Source of the DNA: Gammaproteobacteria bacterium
GTDB lineage: Bacteria; Pseudomonadota; Gammaproteobacteria; SZUA-229
Length of the DNA stretch: 6,751 nucleotides
Assembly: GCA_002401185.1 (NCBI GenBank)
Contig: NVSH01000073.1
Span: 2,323-9,073, forward strand
Direction: 5' to 3'
Below are positions 6,425 to 6,751 of this stretch, in pieces. The stretch's first letter is position 1; the number at the start of each line of letters is the position of its first letter. Position numbers and translations under genes: made by a program. The notes under the pieces are model-generated. The model ran no database searches. It saw only the letters and a list, made by a program, of their open reading frames with translations, and had not been told where the DNA came from.

Positions 6425-6751
6425 AACAATATTCGAATATCTAACTGTAATAGATTATTAAAAATATTCGATTGTTTTGACTTTCTTCGATTTATTCTAA
6501 TCACGTTATTTGCTTTTTCTGTAGCTGGTTGTGGAAGTGAATCAGACCATGTTAGTTCAGACTATGATCTAGGTAATGCTGCTAAAGTTAATGCTGGATT
6601 TACCGATTTAAAAATTGCACAACTGGTTTATTTTGATAACCGAATACCAGAAGGTTTTTATCATGAGCAATATTCGAACGATGCTTATTATGTGACCAGC
6701 CATATAAAAAACACTGACCTTTTAGCTATTGTTGATAGAGTAGGTGTATCC
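6389..6751 (+). CDS. predicted lipoprotein of unknown function (partial, runs off the window)
   Basis: An open frame of 121 codons continues past the window end. A hydrophobic stretch (residues about 33-46, FILITLFAFSVAG) leads to a lipobox VAGC with Cys48, then GSESD. This is the pattern of a signal-peptidase II substrate; Gly at +2 would favour sorting to the outer membrane. The mature part begins polar (SESDHVSSDYD), then has FTDLKIAQLVYFDNRIPEGF and later YYVTSHIKN. I do not recognise the family. ATG 6389 is the only ATG, GTG or TTG in frame between the upstream stop (6383-6385) and the lipobox. It makes a 47-residue leader, long for a lipoprotein, and GAGG (6384-6387) sits too close to act as a normal ribosome site. 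A rare start such as ATT further in is possible. Read from the hydrophobic stretch onward, the coding call is firm; the exact start is not. Confidence 0.75.
   Translation, partial: MILKAYRQPITINNIRISNCNRLLKIFDCFDFLRFILITLFAFSVAGCGSESDHVSSDYDLGNAAKVNAGFTDLKIAQLVYFDNRIPEGFYHEQYSNDAYYVTSHIKNTDLLAIVDRVGVS

Noticed and set aside
6427..6678. CAATATTCGAA at 6427-6437 and 6668-6678, AATATTCGA at 6463-6471, and the 12-bp palindrome ATATTCGAATAT at 6429-6440
   Set aside because: The copies are short, irregularly spaced, AT-rich and mostly inside coding sequence. There is no array structure, so chance is the simplest explanation.
1..6751. CRISPR arrays, insertion sequences, tRNA or rRNA genes
   Set aside because: No regularly spaced repeats, transposase-like frames, terminal inverted repeats or RNA gene signatures were seen on either strand.

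Overview
This window holds a compact chemosensory (Che-type signal transduction) operon, all on the + strand, followed by the start of an unrelated-looking lipoprotein gene. The DNA is AT-rich, and leucine is mostly written TTA outside a few regions. Every recognisable protein is of proteobacterial type. A free-living, probably aquatic, low-GC gammaproteobacterium is my best guess, but nothing here fixes the taxon.

Layout: (1) positions 2-139, the last 45 codons of an upstream gene, possibly a small STAS-domain protein. (2) 147-2246, a CheA histidine kinase with intact phospho-acceptor His43 and intact ATP-binding boxes, plus an unusual middle region. (3) 2309-4309, a soluble chemoreceptor with two PAS domains, two HAMP-like units and a complete signalling hairpin, but no membrane segment. 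(4) 4324-5307, a CheW adaptor fused to a C-terminal CZB (chemoreceptor zinc-binding) domain with all four expected zinc ligands. (5) 5362-6201, an HDOD signalling protein. Gaps between these genes are 7, 62, 14 and 54 bases, all on one strand and without a convincing terminator, so one transcript is likely. (6) 6202-6388, an AT-rich spacer with two dyad structures. (7) 6389 to the window end, the N-terminal 121 codons of a predicted lipoprotein of unknown function.

Working model (inference): the cytoplasmic PAS receptor senses an internal cue, perhaps redox, oxygen or a small ligand. It forms a complex with its own CheA through the CheW-CZB adaptor. The CZB domain would let zinc, or oxidation of its zinc-bound cysteine, modulate the complex from the adaptor instead of from the receptor. 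HDOD proteins often sit beside such signalling genes as output or cross-talk partners. CheY, CheR, CheB and CheD are not in the window, so the response regulator and adaptation enzymes must lie upstream or elsewhere.

The observations most worth a second look are: the CheW-CZB fusion; an exact 15-bp direct repeat that brackets the first PAS domain of the receptor and coincides with a jump in GC and codon choice; and a long stem-loop that places the only canonical start codon of the lipoprotein gene in its apical loop.
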